A stretch of DNA of 64,000 bases from Hofstenia miamia. Its lineage: Eukaryota > Xenacoelomorpha > Acoela. The notes below the pieces were generated by a model. The model made no database searches. It saw only the letters and a list, made by a program, of their open reading frames with translations, and was not told where the DNA came from. The DNA is taken from positions 2,274,390 through 2,338,389 of the forward strand of contig SCFE01000030.1 in the NCBI GenBank assembly GCA_004352715.1, read 5' to 3'. Below are positions 1-10,666 of this stretch, one piece after another; positions within the stretch are counted from its first letter, which is position 1; each line of letters opens with the position of its first letter. Both the position numbers and the translations under genes were made by a program.

Positions 1-313
1 TCCGGACTTGCAATTACTTGAAGTGCACGAAGAAGACGAGTGGAGTGCCTTGGTGTCACCAACGTTCTTGAAATTTGGATTTTCGATACTGCGTCAGGGT
101 TCTGCGATTTGATCAGTTCACATATCTTTCGTCCCAGCTGATTGTAGCAATCCCTAAAAAACAAAGTTCTGTCTTGACCACCAGCAGGTGGGGCTGGAAG
201 GATAAAAGTTGCTGTCAAGTTGTTAAATTTGCTGGCATCAAAGGACAGATCTTCTAAATTCGCAGGAGCTTCAAGAGTAACGCCTTCAGCAAAAGCAGCA
301 GTTGTGGGGGGGC
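1..313 (-). CDS. Unidentified coding exon, partial (runs off the left edge)
   Basis: On the minus strand one frame stays open for about 104 codons from position 311 to the window edge. Its composition is protein-like, containing short stretches such as NLEDLSFDASKFNNL, ATFILPAPPAGG and FFRDCYNQLGRKICEL. The 5' boundary looks like a splice acceptor (CCTCTAG, AG at 315-314). A consensus donor GTAAGT lies at 390-385, giving a 77-base intron at 314-390. In the joining frame the upstream exon reads PPIFEDFLPS before meeting a stop at 442-440, so its true start is unresolved. I do not recognise the protein. No transmembrane segment or catalytic motif is evident. The GC content is higher than in the flanking DNA, which supports coding. 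It could be host or transposon derived. Confidence 0.45.
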
Positions 314-560
314 CTAGAGGTTACGGCTTGGGCATACGCCATTGTATAAAATTTAAAGTAGCAAACAAGCAATACAAAAAGAAAACTTACTGTTGGGGAA
401 ATGATGCTGGGAGGGGAGAAAGTCTTCAAAGATGGGAGGTTAACTGAAGAAAAAGATGAGATGAATATGATAGGAAGTGGCAAAGCCAAAAACAGCAAAA
501 GCAAGCAAAAACGCGAAAACGAGCAGTGAAAAGTGTTGACAACAATCGTCAACACCCACG

Positions 561-2405
561 CCAGGTAAGTAGGTATTTGAATATTGATCTGACTGTGAAT
601 ATCAAGCTGCAGTCACAACCCCATTAAGTGAATTAATAAATCTATTTCTTTAGACTGTATTTCAATTAGATTTCAAGGTAGTTTAGATCAGAATTACCAG
701 CAAATAAATGTAAATATGTACTATAATTTCACTGTTTGCATTTATTAAATATCTAGAAGTTCTTTGAATCCCTGTTTAGATTTAAAATAGAAATTTTTTA
801 TTATATTAATTAGTTTTATAGTTTGTACTTTACTGTAGTAGGTACCTAATTTTTATAGTGTTCATTCATTATTTGCATTGCTAATGTTTTATTATATATC
901 TGATAGATTTCACAACCAGTTATATTAGTTTATTACTTTGCAAATGTGGAATTTAGTTTTTTGAATACATATTTTACTGTAATTTTATAAAATTAAACTG
1001 AAAAAATGAGTGGAAGTCAGCTCTCTCATGATACCCCTGCATTAATACTTAAGTATATTTCTCAAGGGGACCAGAAATCTGGAAAAATTGTAATAATACA
1101 TCACATTAGTTTACTATTTTCAAATCATTCAGATGCTGAAACAAGTCACTAATATTTTTATGAATTTTATTTAATGTGCCTACAGATATAATGTTCTAAA
1201 TTTTTGTTGACAAGACCAATTCAATAAGCTGATCTACCAGGATTCAAACCTGTAATTTTCTATATTAGAAAAGGGTGTGTTGTGGTGCACTATGAATCTG
1301 TAAAATACTCAATAAAAATTGATGAGCTAGCACAGATACCTATATTATTACCTGTAGTAAGTATAACACAAAAACAATAATTTTTGGTCAGACTTGGGGG
1401 AATGAAATTGGGGGAAGTGAGATACAACCCAGTCCAAGTTCAAGATTTTACATTTCAAGTTTGAGTATTTCTTGAAGAAAATTTTGAGTTCAGTCATGTT
1501 TTTTCTAATAGAGGAGATTCACAAAATTTTAATTTTTTTGAAAATACACTTATTTTGTATATATTGGTTGGAAAATCATCAAAAAAAGGGTGTCAGGTAT
1601 CAATTTTTTAGAGATTTAAAGAAAATTCAGATTTTGGTAGCAAATCCCTTTACAAATTTCTCATTTGTGTGAGGTCATTATTACAGCTTTCAGTTTCATA
1701 GTATATGATGAAATACAGGAATGATGTATCACTCCTGTTAATGCAAACAATATTGAGGTTGTGACTGCAGCTTGATATGTATGATCAGCTTGATATTCAA
1801 AGACAAGCAGAATTTACAAAACTTGAATTATAATTATAACTTTAATGGGTAAACATGAATGTACCAATCAATTGATAAATATAAATTATTTGCAATGTTT
1901 TCAATTGCTAATTACTTAAGATTGACAGGGGATCAATACCTAGAATTATAAATATTAAATTTTATTGTTTATTAAGAAATTAAAAGCAACAACTGCCTAA
2001 TTATTTCAGCTTTAAGCTCAATATTGAATTCACTTATCTTGTAACTAATATTCATTGTATTTTAAAATCATTCATACATAAATATATGATTAAGGTTTCT
2101 TATGATTTCTAAGTATTGTTCTCCTATCACTTTTAAAGTGATTTGTAATTTGGATTATTATGTGCTCAATTACAGGTACTAATTATAAAGTGAAATTTTG
2201 CTCATAAAACTGTTCAATGAATTAAATTTGTACAAACATTTCAAATAGTTATTTTTTACATAAAGTACTATCAAATTGAAAAATCAGATTCAATGAACAA
2301 ACAAATAATATATTTAATATTTGAAATTAACTATTATATTTCAAATGGTAAATATTGATATAGCAGACATTAGCAATAGATATAACACCACTATTTAAAC
2401 ATATA
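561..2405. other. AT-rich non-coding stretch
   Basis: No open frame here looks coding; the ORF at 1472-1672 is an AT-rich chance frame. The stretch contains one arm (about 1505-1705) of an inverted repeat whose partner lies at 9530-9724. Otherwise nothing recognisable is seen. Confidence 0.6.
1505..1705 (+). repeat. Dispersed repeat, arm 1 of a distant inverted pair
   Basis: The reverse complement of 9530-9724 aligns along this segment. Shared blocks include GAGATTCACAAAATTTTAAT, CAGGTATCAATTTTT and a GGTCATTATTACAGC/ATGTCATTACAGC block, with small indels between. The two arms lie outside the Tigger element, and the partner arm ends almost exactly at the Tigger right end (9527). They are most simply two copies of a dispersed repeat in opposite orientation rather than terminal repeats of one element. 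Confidence 0.55.
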
Positions 2406-2777
2406 CAGTATAATCTGCATATAAGAATACTAGTTTTAAGAATAAATGAATTGTAAGAATAAAAATTCAAGTCCTCTTCATTATTTATTGCAATGTTTAC
2501 ATGTTTAAAAAATCAGATATAATAATACTAATAATAAGAATCATTCAGATGTAAGAATGCAATAATTAGGTCATTGCAACAGAAAAAAGCTGTGTATAAG
2601 AATAAGGTGATCTGATTGGTCAAACTTTACTACCAATCTCACCACTGCTCTTTACTCACAACCATGTCATGTGAACAATATGTCAACATCCAGTAAACAT
2701 GTAAATTTATCACTGTCAAACTGATTCAACATTGTGGATTATTATGAAAAGAACCCCAATGAGAAACAAAAAGGAGG

Positions 2778-3181
2778 ATGGATTGGTTTAACATCCCACA
2801 GCCTACTCTAAGCAAGATTTTGAAGGAAAAATGCACCATTAAAGAGCAGTATTATTCTACTAATGTCAATTTGGAATAAAAGAAGAACATGTCTCTAAAT
2901 TCAAAGAAATTGATCAACCACTATTCAATTGGTTTAAATGGACAAGAACAGCTAATCAAATTATAGCTGGTAAAAGGGTGAAGGAAAAGGGGAGTGTTCT
3001 AATTTTTGAATTAGGAAGAACAGAAGAAGTTAGTATGGAATCTGAAACACCACTTTTGAACTATGCTGGCTAGAAAGAGGTTAATCTCACTAGAGGCTCA
3101 GACAGAATTTCAGTTTTCACTTTTCAATGCACTTCAAGGGCTATAACATACTTGGAAGAGTGTCTTACCACAGTCTATTAA
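2778..3181 (+). pseudogene. Tigger transposase N-terminal fragment (CENP-B HTH)
   Basis: One frame beginning with the ATG at 2778 reads a psq-like helix, IPQPTLSKILKEKCTIKEQY. After a frameshift another frame from about 2897 reads KFKEIDQPLFNWF and TANQIIAGKRVKEK, which match the CENP-B DNA-binding domain seen in pogo/Tigger transposases (FKxIDxxLxxWFxxxR.ANxxIxG). Stops and at least one frameshift are present. The fragment ends at the LTR insertion. Confidence 0.7.
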
Positions 3182-4154
3182 TGTAGAGTCACTCAGGGCC
3201 TATTTTTTGATTTTATTATTTTGCACTCTGAAAATAGTGTTGCATCTTTTTGACGTCCTGATTTCATGATTTGTTGCTACCTATCTGAATCAATTTCTTT
3301 TAAATCAACTATTTGTATTTTCAAGTGTAGTTATTTGACAGTGTTAGTATTTGTTTCCTTGATTCAAATTACATGTGATTGCTCATTTTTAACATTTCAA
3401 GGGAAACTATGTTTTGTAACTGTAAACAATATCCAGGTAAAATTTTACAGATTTTGTAATAAATATCTGAGTTTACTGTAGCAAAGTGCACAATAAATTT
3501 AGCTTCCTTCAACTGTGTATGATCTTTTTCATTTAATTATCTATTAACCCATTTTGGATTCATCTTCAAAGATTTGGTAATGATAACTATAGCTTAAGAT
3601 CTGGCAACAATTCAGGAGGAAACTGCACTGGGTCTGGGGTGACAAATGGCTCCTTAATGGTGAAAGCCTGAATCATGGTCACTTTAGGTTATGATTATGT
3701 GTAGGGAATAACAACTTTTATTCAATCAATTTGTACATGCACTTAATAATTACCATGTTGCAAATATACTATGCAGCTGGTGAATGCAAATGCATGGTAA
3801 TTACATGCCTTTTGTTTATCATTTATTTACATGAGCTGAGATAAGAGAACTCTGAGATAAATTGTTTATTGAGCTAGAAATTAATACTTGAGATGCACAA
3901 TTAGCACCCTGGCAAGTAGGGATGGCTTCAAAGATATGGCTTTGGAGTGATGCTGTGTGAATTGGTCACTGCTGGAGGTCTTTATGGAATGGAATCTCTG
4001 TTTTATTTGGCAAAATCAGTGAACCACCAATGTATGTTTCTTTTGTTAGAATGCTAGTCACTCTCTGCTATGGTAGACTTTGCAACCTTTGATCTAAACT
4101 CTTGAGTTACCCAGTACCACTAGAGTAGCCAGAGCCCCACCCTGTGATTCTACA
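3182..4154 (+). repeat. 5' LTR (973 bp)
   Basis: It starts TGTAGAGTCACT and ends GATTCTACA, forming a TGTAGA/TCTACA terminal inverted pair. It matches 8435-9109 along most of its length. It carries about 298 extra bases (roughly 3207-3499) directly after the shared GGCCTATTTT block. A short ORF at 3266-3481 inside that extra segment has no recognisable product. Confidence 0.85.
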
Positions 4155-4537
4155 TGGTGACTCTGACGTGATTCTGGACAAATTAGGGTGTCAGTTAAAC
4201 TCTCTACTCTATTCTGTTGAAGTGTGCAGGCAAATCATTGCCTGGAGATGAACTCTGATCATGAAGCTTACATACATACTGAAGTGGTCATCTGATTTCT
4301 GCCTCATGATTGTGACATAGTGCCAAGCCATTACTGTTTCTCTATCATATTTGGTTTTGTTCTTTCTCTTTGGTGTGAGCCATCTGGGATAGTTTCCCCT
4401 GGCCATGAATCAACTTCACTACCAACTGATGCATAACTTTGCTGCTTATGCTATTTTTACACTGCAGTTCTGTGCTTTGAAGCTGTCACCAAGCTTTGAC
4501 ATTGTTTTTTCTCATTTTGGTTGTTGTCTCATTCTTC

Positions 4538-4816
4538 TAGAATTTGGATTTAATACCATACCCTACACTGTGCTGGTACCATTATTAGTTTTCTTTCTGT
4601 GAACTTGGTTTGAATCTCTCTTGATTTGTTGGAATTGTTTTCTGAATTTTCTTACTGTTTTCTTGCTAAATNNNNNNNNNNNTAGAATTTGGATTTAATA
4701 CCATACCCTACACTGTGCTGGTACCATTATTAGTTTTCTTTCTGTGAACTTGGTTTGAATCTCTCTTGATTTGTTGGAATTGTTTTCTGAATTTTCTTAC
4801 TGTTTTTCTTGCTAAA
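4538..4816 (+). repeat. Duplicated 134-bp segment around an 11-N gap
   Basis: The sequence from 4538 (TAGAATTTGGATTTAATACC) to 4671 repeats from 4683 to 4816 with a single T length difference. The copies abut the N run at 4672-4682. This looks like an unresolved contig overlap rather than a biological tandem repeat. Confidence 0.8.
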
Positions 4817-5294
4817 TGGATTTTAGTAGTTTATCTTGTAATGGGACTCCCACTCAGGGTTTCCCCAGTGTGAGTGCTAGCAGCCTGGACATTGCTCTAT
4901 ACACCACTGGAATTAGTTCTATTGTTTCTCATTTGTCTTTTGATCCTTATTTCACTCTCCCACAGACACCACCATCTCCAGAGCCTCAAAACACTAAGAT
5001 TGATCAACTTTGAGCTGCCCTTGCCAAACAAACTAGTCAATGTCTTGTTTGCAACCAATGTCTAGATTTGCTTTGAGCTGAGATGCCAGAACAGGCCTGT
5101 GATGCACGATTGAGAGAGTGTTGCTTCATTGATTCAATAAAAGCTTTGGAAATTCAGCTCCAGACATTGGTGAGGTCTCTGCCTACATCTTGACTACAAC
5201 AGAGCAGCCCACCTTGTTCTTCACTCTCCCAGTCTAGACTTTCTGAGTATGTAACTCACAGTGTTTTACAAAACGTTTTGGACACCTTTTCTGG

Positions 5295-6011
5295 ATGCTT
5301 TCTGAACAAATTTCTGAAATGGTTTCTGCTCAACTTCTGAGCATTCCCATTGTCACATCCTCTACACCATTGACACCTCAATTTGTTAACCCTATTACTT
5401 CATTCACAGCTGGAGAGCCCACATTTATGCAGTCAGCTTTGACTCAAGTTTCCACATTAACCACAGTTGCCACTCCAGTTTCATATGTGCCAAGTGCAAC
5501 TGTTTTGCCTCCTACACCTGTAAGCAGTTGTGTTACCCCCACTGTTGTAACTCCAATTACTCCACCACAGTCATGTGATCTTTCTATGTTCACTCTAAAA
5601 AGTAGCCCTCACTTTACTCTATCAATCCTACCCACAACTGCTGTTAGGGCTGATACTGCTAACTTATTTAATCATCATTCTATATTACCTAAATTCACTG
5701 GAAAGATTGACGAAATTTCACAATCTTTTGAAGAATGGTTTTTTCTCTTCAAGTTAACCATGTGGCAGTATAAGGCTATTCAAGATGCTGCAATTGCTCA
5801 ATTCCCTACTTACCTTCAAGTTCTTGCATACAATCAGTACATAATGCTGGATCAGGAAGTGAAGACTAATTATCAACTGCTTATCAGTTACTTTGAGGAC
5901 CATTACAAGGCCCCTCATATTAAACACCAGTATAAGATGCTACTTTGTGATCTTTTGTTCAAAAGAGGTGATGACATTTGCACATACATCATGCCTTCAA
6001 CTCAAGTGTGA
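5295..6011 (+). pseudogene. gag-like ORF of the LTR element
   Basis: An open frame of 238 codons has a low-complexity Thr/Pro/Val-rich N-terminal half. It is followed by a capsid-like segment (FTGKIDEISQSFEEWFFLFK and LISYFEDHYKAP) typical of gypsy Gag. After a frameshift near 6008 the coding sense continues, and at 6179-6238 a single zinc knuckle reads CFHCGKKGHTKSQC (C-x2-C-x4-H-x4-C). The original Gag was therefore longer than this ORF. Its position immediately 5' of the protease and the plus orientation agree with the LTR element. Confidence 0.65.
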
Positions 6012-6394
6012 TCCTGAAGATGATCTCAACCTAATTAATTGTAAAGCTATAAGCATCACATATATGTTGCACAACACCACTCATATTGACAAGGATGCCA
6101 GAGATCTTAGAGTTGGTCTTCTTCACAGAAACCTCCTGCTTCTTCAAGCACTGTTGCTTCCACTGTGAAAATAGAACTTGAACAGATTTGTTGTTTTCAC
6201 TGTGGCAAGAAAGGGCACACAAAATCTCAGTGCCACCCTGTAATTTGTTTAGTTGCTGATGGCAAAGGCTTCATCATTGATGAACCCAGGGACAGAGAGT
6301 GTCCTCCTGAGTCACCTGTCAGCTCAGTTGATAAGTTAAACTAGTTGGAGCACCACCTCCTAGAATATGTGCATATGACATTCTGGTAATCACT

Positions 6395-7177
6395 TTGCTG
6401 TTGCATACTAACATTATCCCAGTAGATATAAATGAATCTTTGATAAATGTCACCATTGATACCGAGGCCTCAGCCTCAATCATTAGCAACTCTTGTTGCT
6501 CTAAGTTATGTTTTTCACAAAATGATTTACTTCAATCTTCTGCATGTCTGTTGGATGCTCCTGGGAATTCCCTTTCATTTAAAGGTCACATACTGAACCT
6601 AGAGCTACACATTCAGCAGGAACTATTTGTTGTTGATTTAATTGTTATCAATACCTGCAACCAGCTGCTCCTGTATGACATAATTCTGGGAAATGATTTT
6701 CTTGAGCAGAATTTGTGTATTATCAATTATGGCAAAAACACCATTTCCATCAGAGAAAGCAAATGTTGGCAAAAGCTTACCACTGTTCCAAAGCAGGACA
6801 TCTCTTTAAGTTTTTCTGAATGTGTAAATGTTGATCCTCATCATTGGCAATATGTCACCATCACCACCAACTCTGCATACACTGGTGATGTTATGATTTC
6901 TGGATTTAAGGGAAAATGCTTCTGTGGAGTTAACTTCTCCCCTGATCTCTGTCTTGACTCAAGAGGAAGAGCATGTGTTACTATTCTAAATAGTTCTGAT
7001 TCTCTGGTTAAAATAGACCCTTCTCAACTGAAACTTGTTGCAACTCCAGTTTGCCTGGAATTCCAGGCTGCCACCTGTTCACCAATATTAACTGCCATTC
7101 ATGATGTAGCAGAGCTGAGTGACGATGTTCAGATCCCCCTTGTTAATGAGCAGACTAATCTGCATCTTAGCTCTTAG
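6395..7177 (+). pseudogene. Retroviral-type aspartic protease region
   Basis: An open frame of 260 codons contains an N-terminal protease-like segment: TIDTEASASIIS near residues 21-32, then a hydrophobic stretch DIILGNDFLEQ near residues 95-105. In gypsy proteases the catalytic motif is D-T/S-G-A and the flap precedes an ILGxDFL block. Here the Gly after DT is Glu, which should inactivate the enzyme. The rest leads toward the RT. The frame is open but there is no in-frame join to the RT, which begins after the stop at about 7177. Confidence 0.6.
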
Positions 7178-7189
7178 GAGCACAAGTCA

Positions 7190-7950
7190 CTTTCTGATCT
7201 GCTCCAGCAACATCATGAGGTTTTCAATTACATTCAATCAGTATTGGCCAGGCTGTTGGTGAACAGCACTCCATAGTAACCAAGAATGATCATCCAATTC
7301 ACTTGCCCATTAGAAGAGTACTGGAGAACCTCTAAGAAGAGTATAAAAAGATCCTGAGTGATCTTATAGAAAGTGGCATTATTCAGGCTAGCAATAGCCC
7401 CTATGCAGCTCCCACTGTCTTTATTAAACAAGGCAACAAGTACTGCCTTTGAGTGGACTTTAGAAAGCTCAATGATGTTACAGTAAAGGATGTGTACCTG
7501 CTTCTGCGCATTGAGGATCTCCTTTATGATGCTAGTCAATATAAGTTATTCAGCTGCCTTGACCTGTGCAAAGCATGCTGGCAGGTACCAATGAAGCCCA
7601 CTGATATTTTGAAGACTGCCTTCATAACTCTGTACAGCCTCTTTGAGTGGAAGTAAATGGATTTCAGGCTCTGCAATACCCCTGCAACATTTCAGCACTA
7701 TGTCACCCATGTGCTCAGAAATGGCACTAATGTACTTGAGCCAGGCATAACAGCCTATATGGACAATATTCTCATTGCTGGTAATGATTTCTCTGAGCAT
7801 CTGGAAAGGCTTGTTACTTTTCTTGGAAGAATCATTGAACATGGTTGTATTTCCATCAAGAACAATGTGAAAGACCACCTCAACAACATCAAAACCCTCA
7901 CTCAATATTTTGACATCACTAAACAAATTGAGATTATTATTATGATATGA
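7190..7950 (+). pseudogene. Reverse transcriptase relic of the LTR element
   Basis: Several frames carry recognisable gypsy RT blocks: MDFRKLNDVTVKDVYLL (from 7453; usual VDYRKLNxxTxKDxYPLP), SCLDLCKACWQVPM, LCNTPATFQ (from 7675) and the active-site box AYMDNILIA (about 7750), where YxDD has become YMDN. In-frame stops (for example TAA after EWK at 7653-7656) and frameshifts interrupt it. RNase H is not recognised after it. Confidence 0.7.
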
Positions 7951-8434
7951 GCAGAGGTTACAGATCCAAAAGAAATGACTTTACAGCAAGTCATTGAATA
8001 TTGCTCCCTATTCATGGATCATGCAATGCACATGGGATCACTTAGAGAGGTTTTTGTTCACTTCTATCCAAACACCTGGATCAGCCCAGAGAATGCCCAT
8101 GCTTAAGACATGGACGCACTCATGACTCTCATGATAGCACTCAAAGGCCTTTGTCTTTATGAAAGGTTCTATGATATGTTTACGCAGAGATTAAACAATC
8201 TAAGAAGGAATTGCCCTATCAGTTTCCATCTGGCAGAGATCAAGTTTTTCCGCCTGAGAAGTGAAGAAGTTACACAGAGGGAGACATTTATGCAAATTAC
8301 CTGGCAACCTAGATATGCTGAAGTTACATCTTGGGACGACATCCTAGCCACAGAAATAATTGAGGAGACACAAAAGCTCTTGTCTGGTCCTACAGTCAAA
8401 CTCCTACCTCAAATTTAACCAGCAATGGGGGGCA
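7951..8434 (+). other. 3' part of the LTR element, unidentified coding remnant
   Basis: A 102-codon open frame lies at 8110-8418 with charged stretches (RSEEVTQRETFMQ). It does not resemble integrase, RNase H or a chromodomain that I can recognise. It stops just before the purine-rich tract at 8426-8434, which directly precedes the 3' LTR. The usual integrase has evidently been deleted. Confidence 0.4.
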
Positions 8435-9109
8435 TGTAGAGTCACTTGGGGCCTATTTTAGCTTCCTTTAACTGCATTTGATCTTTTCCATTTAATTTTC
8501 TATTAACCCATTTTAGATTCATCATCAAAGATTTGGTAATGATAACTATTGCTTAAGATCCAGTGACAATTCAGGAGGAAACTGCACTGGGTCTGGGGTG
8601 AAAATAGCTCCTTAATGGTGACAGCCTGAATCATGGTCACTTTAGGTTACAATTATGTGTAGGGAATAACAATTTTTATTTGATTGATTTTTACATGCAC
8701 TTAATAATTAACACATTGCAAATATACTATGCAGCTGGTGAATGCAAATGCATGGTAATTACATGCCTTTTGTTTATCATTTATTTACATGAGCTGAGAT
8801 AAGAGAACTCTGAGATAAATTGTTTATTGAGCTAGAAATTAATACTTGAGATGCACAATTAGCACCCTGGCAAGTAGGGATGGCTTCAAAGATATAGCTT
8901 TGGAGTGATGCTGTGTGAATTGGTCACTGCTGGAGTTCTTTATGGAATGGAATCTTTGTATTTGTTTGGCAAAATCAGTGAACCACTATTGTATGATTTG
9001 TTAGAATGCAGGTCACTCTTTGCTACAGTAGACTTTGCAACCTTTGATCTAAACTCTTGAGTTACCCAGTGCTGCTAGAGTAGCCAGAGCTCTACCCTGC
9101 AATTTTACA
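8435..9109 (+). repeat. 3' LTR (675 bp)
   Basis: It begins TGTAGAGTCACTTGGGG and ends TTTTACA. It is homologous to 3182-4154 but lacks about 298 internal bases near its start. Scattered substitutions between the two LTRs show the insertion is old. Confidence 0.85.
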
Positions 9110-9303
9110 TTAAAAACTGTTTTGACCATTGCAGATTCATAAGACATGATAGCATGGCATGCTTGAAGATAATGTGAATGTTGATGAAATTTTTTCAAAG
9201 TTGAAAATCTTACCACTTTTTTAACATGGCTGAAACTGACATTGACAATAACAAAGATTATGACTCTCTCAAGGAACCATGACCACATGCAACACAGGTG
9301 GTG

Positions 9304-9463
9304 GTGGTTATAAAAACACTGGAGAAGTACCTTGGTGGGGAAGCTTCAGAAACTCTGTCTCAACTTGAAGATATTGTTCTCAAAACTGTTGCAAACTGTA
9401 AACATCAAACACTGATAACTGATTTTTTCAATTATATTGATTTTGGAAATTTTCAGTGTTAAG
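9304..9463 (+). pseudogene. Tigger transposase C-terminal fragment
   Basis: An open stretch reads TLEKYLGGEASETLSQLEDI and, after a short gap, KHQTLITDFFNYIDFG before a TAA stop. The acidic helix followed by a basic ITDFF-like tail is characteristic of Tigger/Jerky-type transposase C-termini. It lies 3' of the LTR insertion and completes the interrupted element together with 2778-3181. Confidence 0.55.
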
Positions 9464-9529
9464 AATATTCAGATATAAGAATATTTTTAATGTTTCTCCT
9501 CAATATTCTTATATCTGGATTCAACTGTA

Positions 9530-9724
9530 CTGTGAAGCTGTAAACAGCTGTAATGACATCAAACTAATAGAAATACATAATGGGATTAGCTAACAAAATC
9601 TGAATTTTATCCAAATCTTTGAAAAATTGATACCTGGCACTTCTTTTTGATGATTTCCAGTCCAAAATATATAAAATAAGCATAATTGCAAAAAATTAAA
9701 ATTTTGTGAATCTCCTATATTCTG
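9530..9724 (-). repeat. Dispersed repeat, arm 2 of a distant inverted pair
   Basis: The reverse complement matches 1505-1705. The left edge coincides with the right end of the Tigger element, so Tigger may have inserted at the border of this repeat copy. Confidence 0.55.
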
Positions 9725-10307
9725 AGTTTGTAGAGTAAAAAATATTTATTTTACAATAATTCCAAGTTTCATAGGCTAAAATATAATTATTTGCAATTGA
9801 TAAAGAACCAGAAATTTAAAATAATTTAATTTTTATTGTATTTTTGAGTGGATATTTGATTGAGCTCAAGTTTGAGTTTTAATGATTTTTTTCTGATTTA
9901 GTTTTATGAACTCAATTGAGTTTGAGTCTTTAATATTCCAAGTACTTGAAAATCTTGACATTTATCATAATTTACATTGACCAAAAATCTGAGAGAGTTT
10001 TTCAATTGAAAAAATTTGAAAGAGAAATCATTGATATCTGATCTCAAATTCAATTAAAATACACTTTATCAATAACAAATGAATTTTCTTAGCATAAAAT
10101 TTAAAAAACTCAATTGTGCTCTGAAATTTTTACAAAAATAATTAAGTTGAAACATGTATATGTAAACTCAGACAAGAACTAGAAAACATAAATTTCTTCC
10201 TAGCCACTACATACTATATTGAATTTAGGATTCACCAAACCAAATTCAATCTTTAACTGAACCTTAGTATTCATATAGATTGTGAAATCAAGTTGAATAC
10301 ACATATG

Positions 10308-10660
10308 TGTAGTGGACTAGGAAATGGAGTCACTTGGGGTTATCCAGCCAAAAATGACTTTTGGTACCAATAATCTTTTTCAATCATTAACCTTCCAGAG
10401 ACTTCATTGAGTTTACACATTTCAACACTTTTGTGATCTGTGAATGGTTCCCCATCATTTTTTCTATCAGAAAAATACTCTGTTTCACAAATAAGTGGCT
10501 CACTTTCTAGCTCTACACTGCCTGCTAGCACTGCTCTGTCCATTTTCAGGCTTAACTCACACTAATGGCACTGTTACACAATTGTAGTGGTAGCCATGTG
10601 GCAAAATTTTCCTTCACCACAATACACAATCCCAAGTGACCCTTTTCCTAGTCTGCTACA
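10308..10660 (+). mobile_element. 353-bp inverted-repeat element with CATATG flanks
   Basis: The left end TGTAGTGGACTAGGAAATGG matches the reverse complement of the right end TGTAGCAGACTAGGAAAAGG. The similarity continues into GTCACTTGGG on both sides, for an inverted repeat of roughly 35 bp. CATATG directly flanks both ends (10302-10307 and 10661-10666). A short GAGTCACTTGGGG block also occurs at the start of the LTRs at 3187 and 8440. Inside, a minus-strand open frame of 67 codons (10340-10543) begins with ATG, but it has no recognisable family. This may be a MITE or a small LTR-derived element. Confidence 0.6.
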
Positions 10661-10666
10661 CATATG

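Larger units (their letters stand above)
3182..9109 (+). mobile_element. Degraded Ty3/gypsy-type LTR retrotransposon inserted in the Tigger element
   Basis: Two long direct repeats (3182-4154 and 8435-9109) begin TGTAGAGTCACT and end in TCTACA or TTTACA. The whole is flanked by a TTAA direct repeat (3178-3181 and 9110-9113). The base immediately after the left LTR starts TGGTGACTCTGACGTG, a plausible primer-binding site, and a purine tract (GGGGGGCA) precedes the right LTR. Between them, in order, lie gag, a CCHC knuckle, an aspartic protease-like ORF and a broken reverse transcriptase, all plus strand. RNase H and integrase are not recognisable, so the element is deleted and inactive. The protease-RT order fits gypsy rather than copia. 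Confidence 0.85.
2406..9527 (+). mobile_element. pogo/Tigger-like DNA transposon, interrupted by an LTR element
   Basis: The left end reads CAGTATAATCTGCATATAAG and the right end, reverse complemented, reads CAGTTGAATCCAGATATAAG. Each is flanked by a TA dinucleotide (2404-2405; 9528-9529), as expected for the Tc1/mariner/pogo superfamily. The interior holds remains of a CENP-B-type helix-turn-helix (2778-3181) and of a transposase C-terminus (9304-9463) that ends in a Tigger/Jerky-like ITDFF segment. The catalytic DDE core is absent. Because the LTR element is bounded by an intact TTAA duplication, that core was probably lost before the LTR insertion. The transposon is non-autonomous and dead. 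Confidence 0.75.

Noticed and set aside
1200-1340. Possible tRNA or tRNA-derived SINE (minus strand, GGTTTGAATCC box near 1233)
   Set aside because: Only a B-box-like motif and a weak A-box are present, about 85 bases apart; no cloverleaf can be folded.
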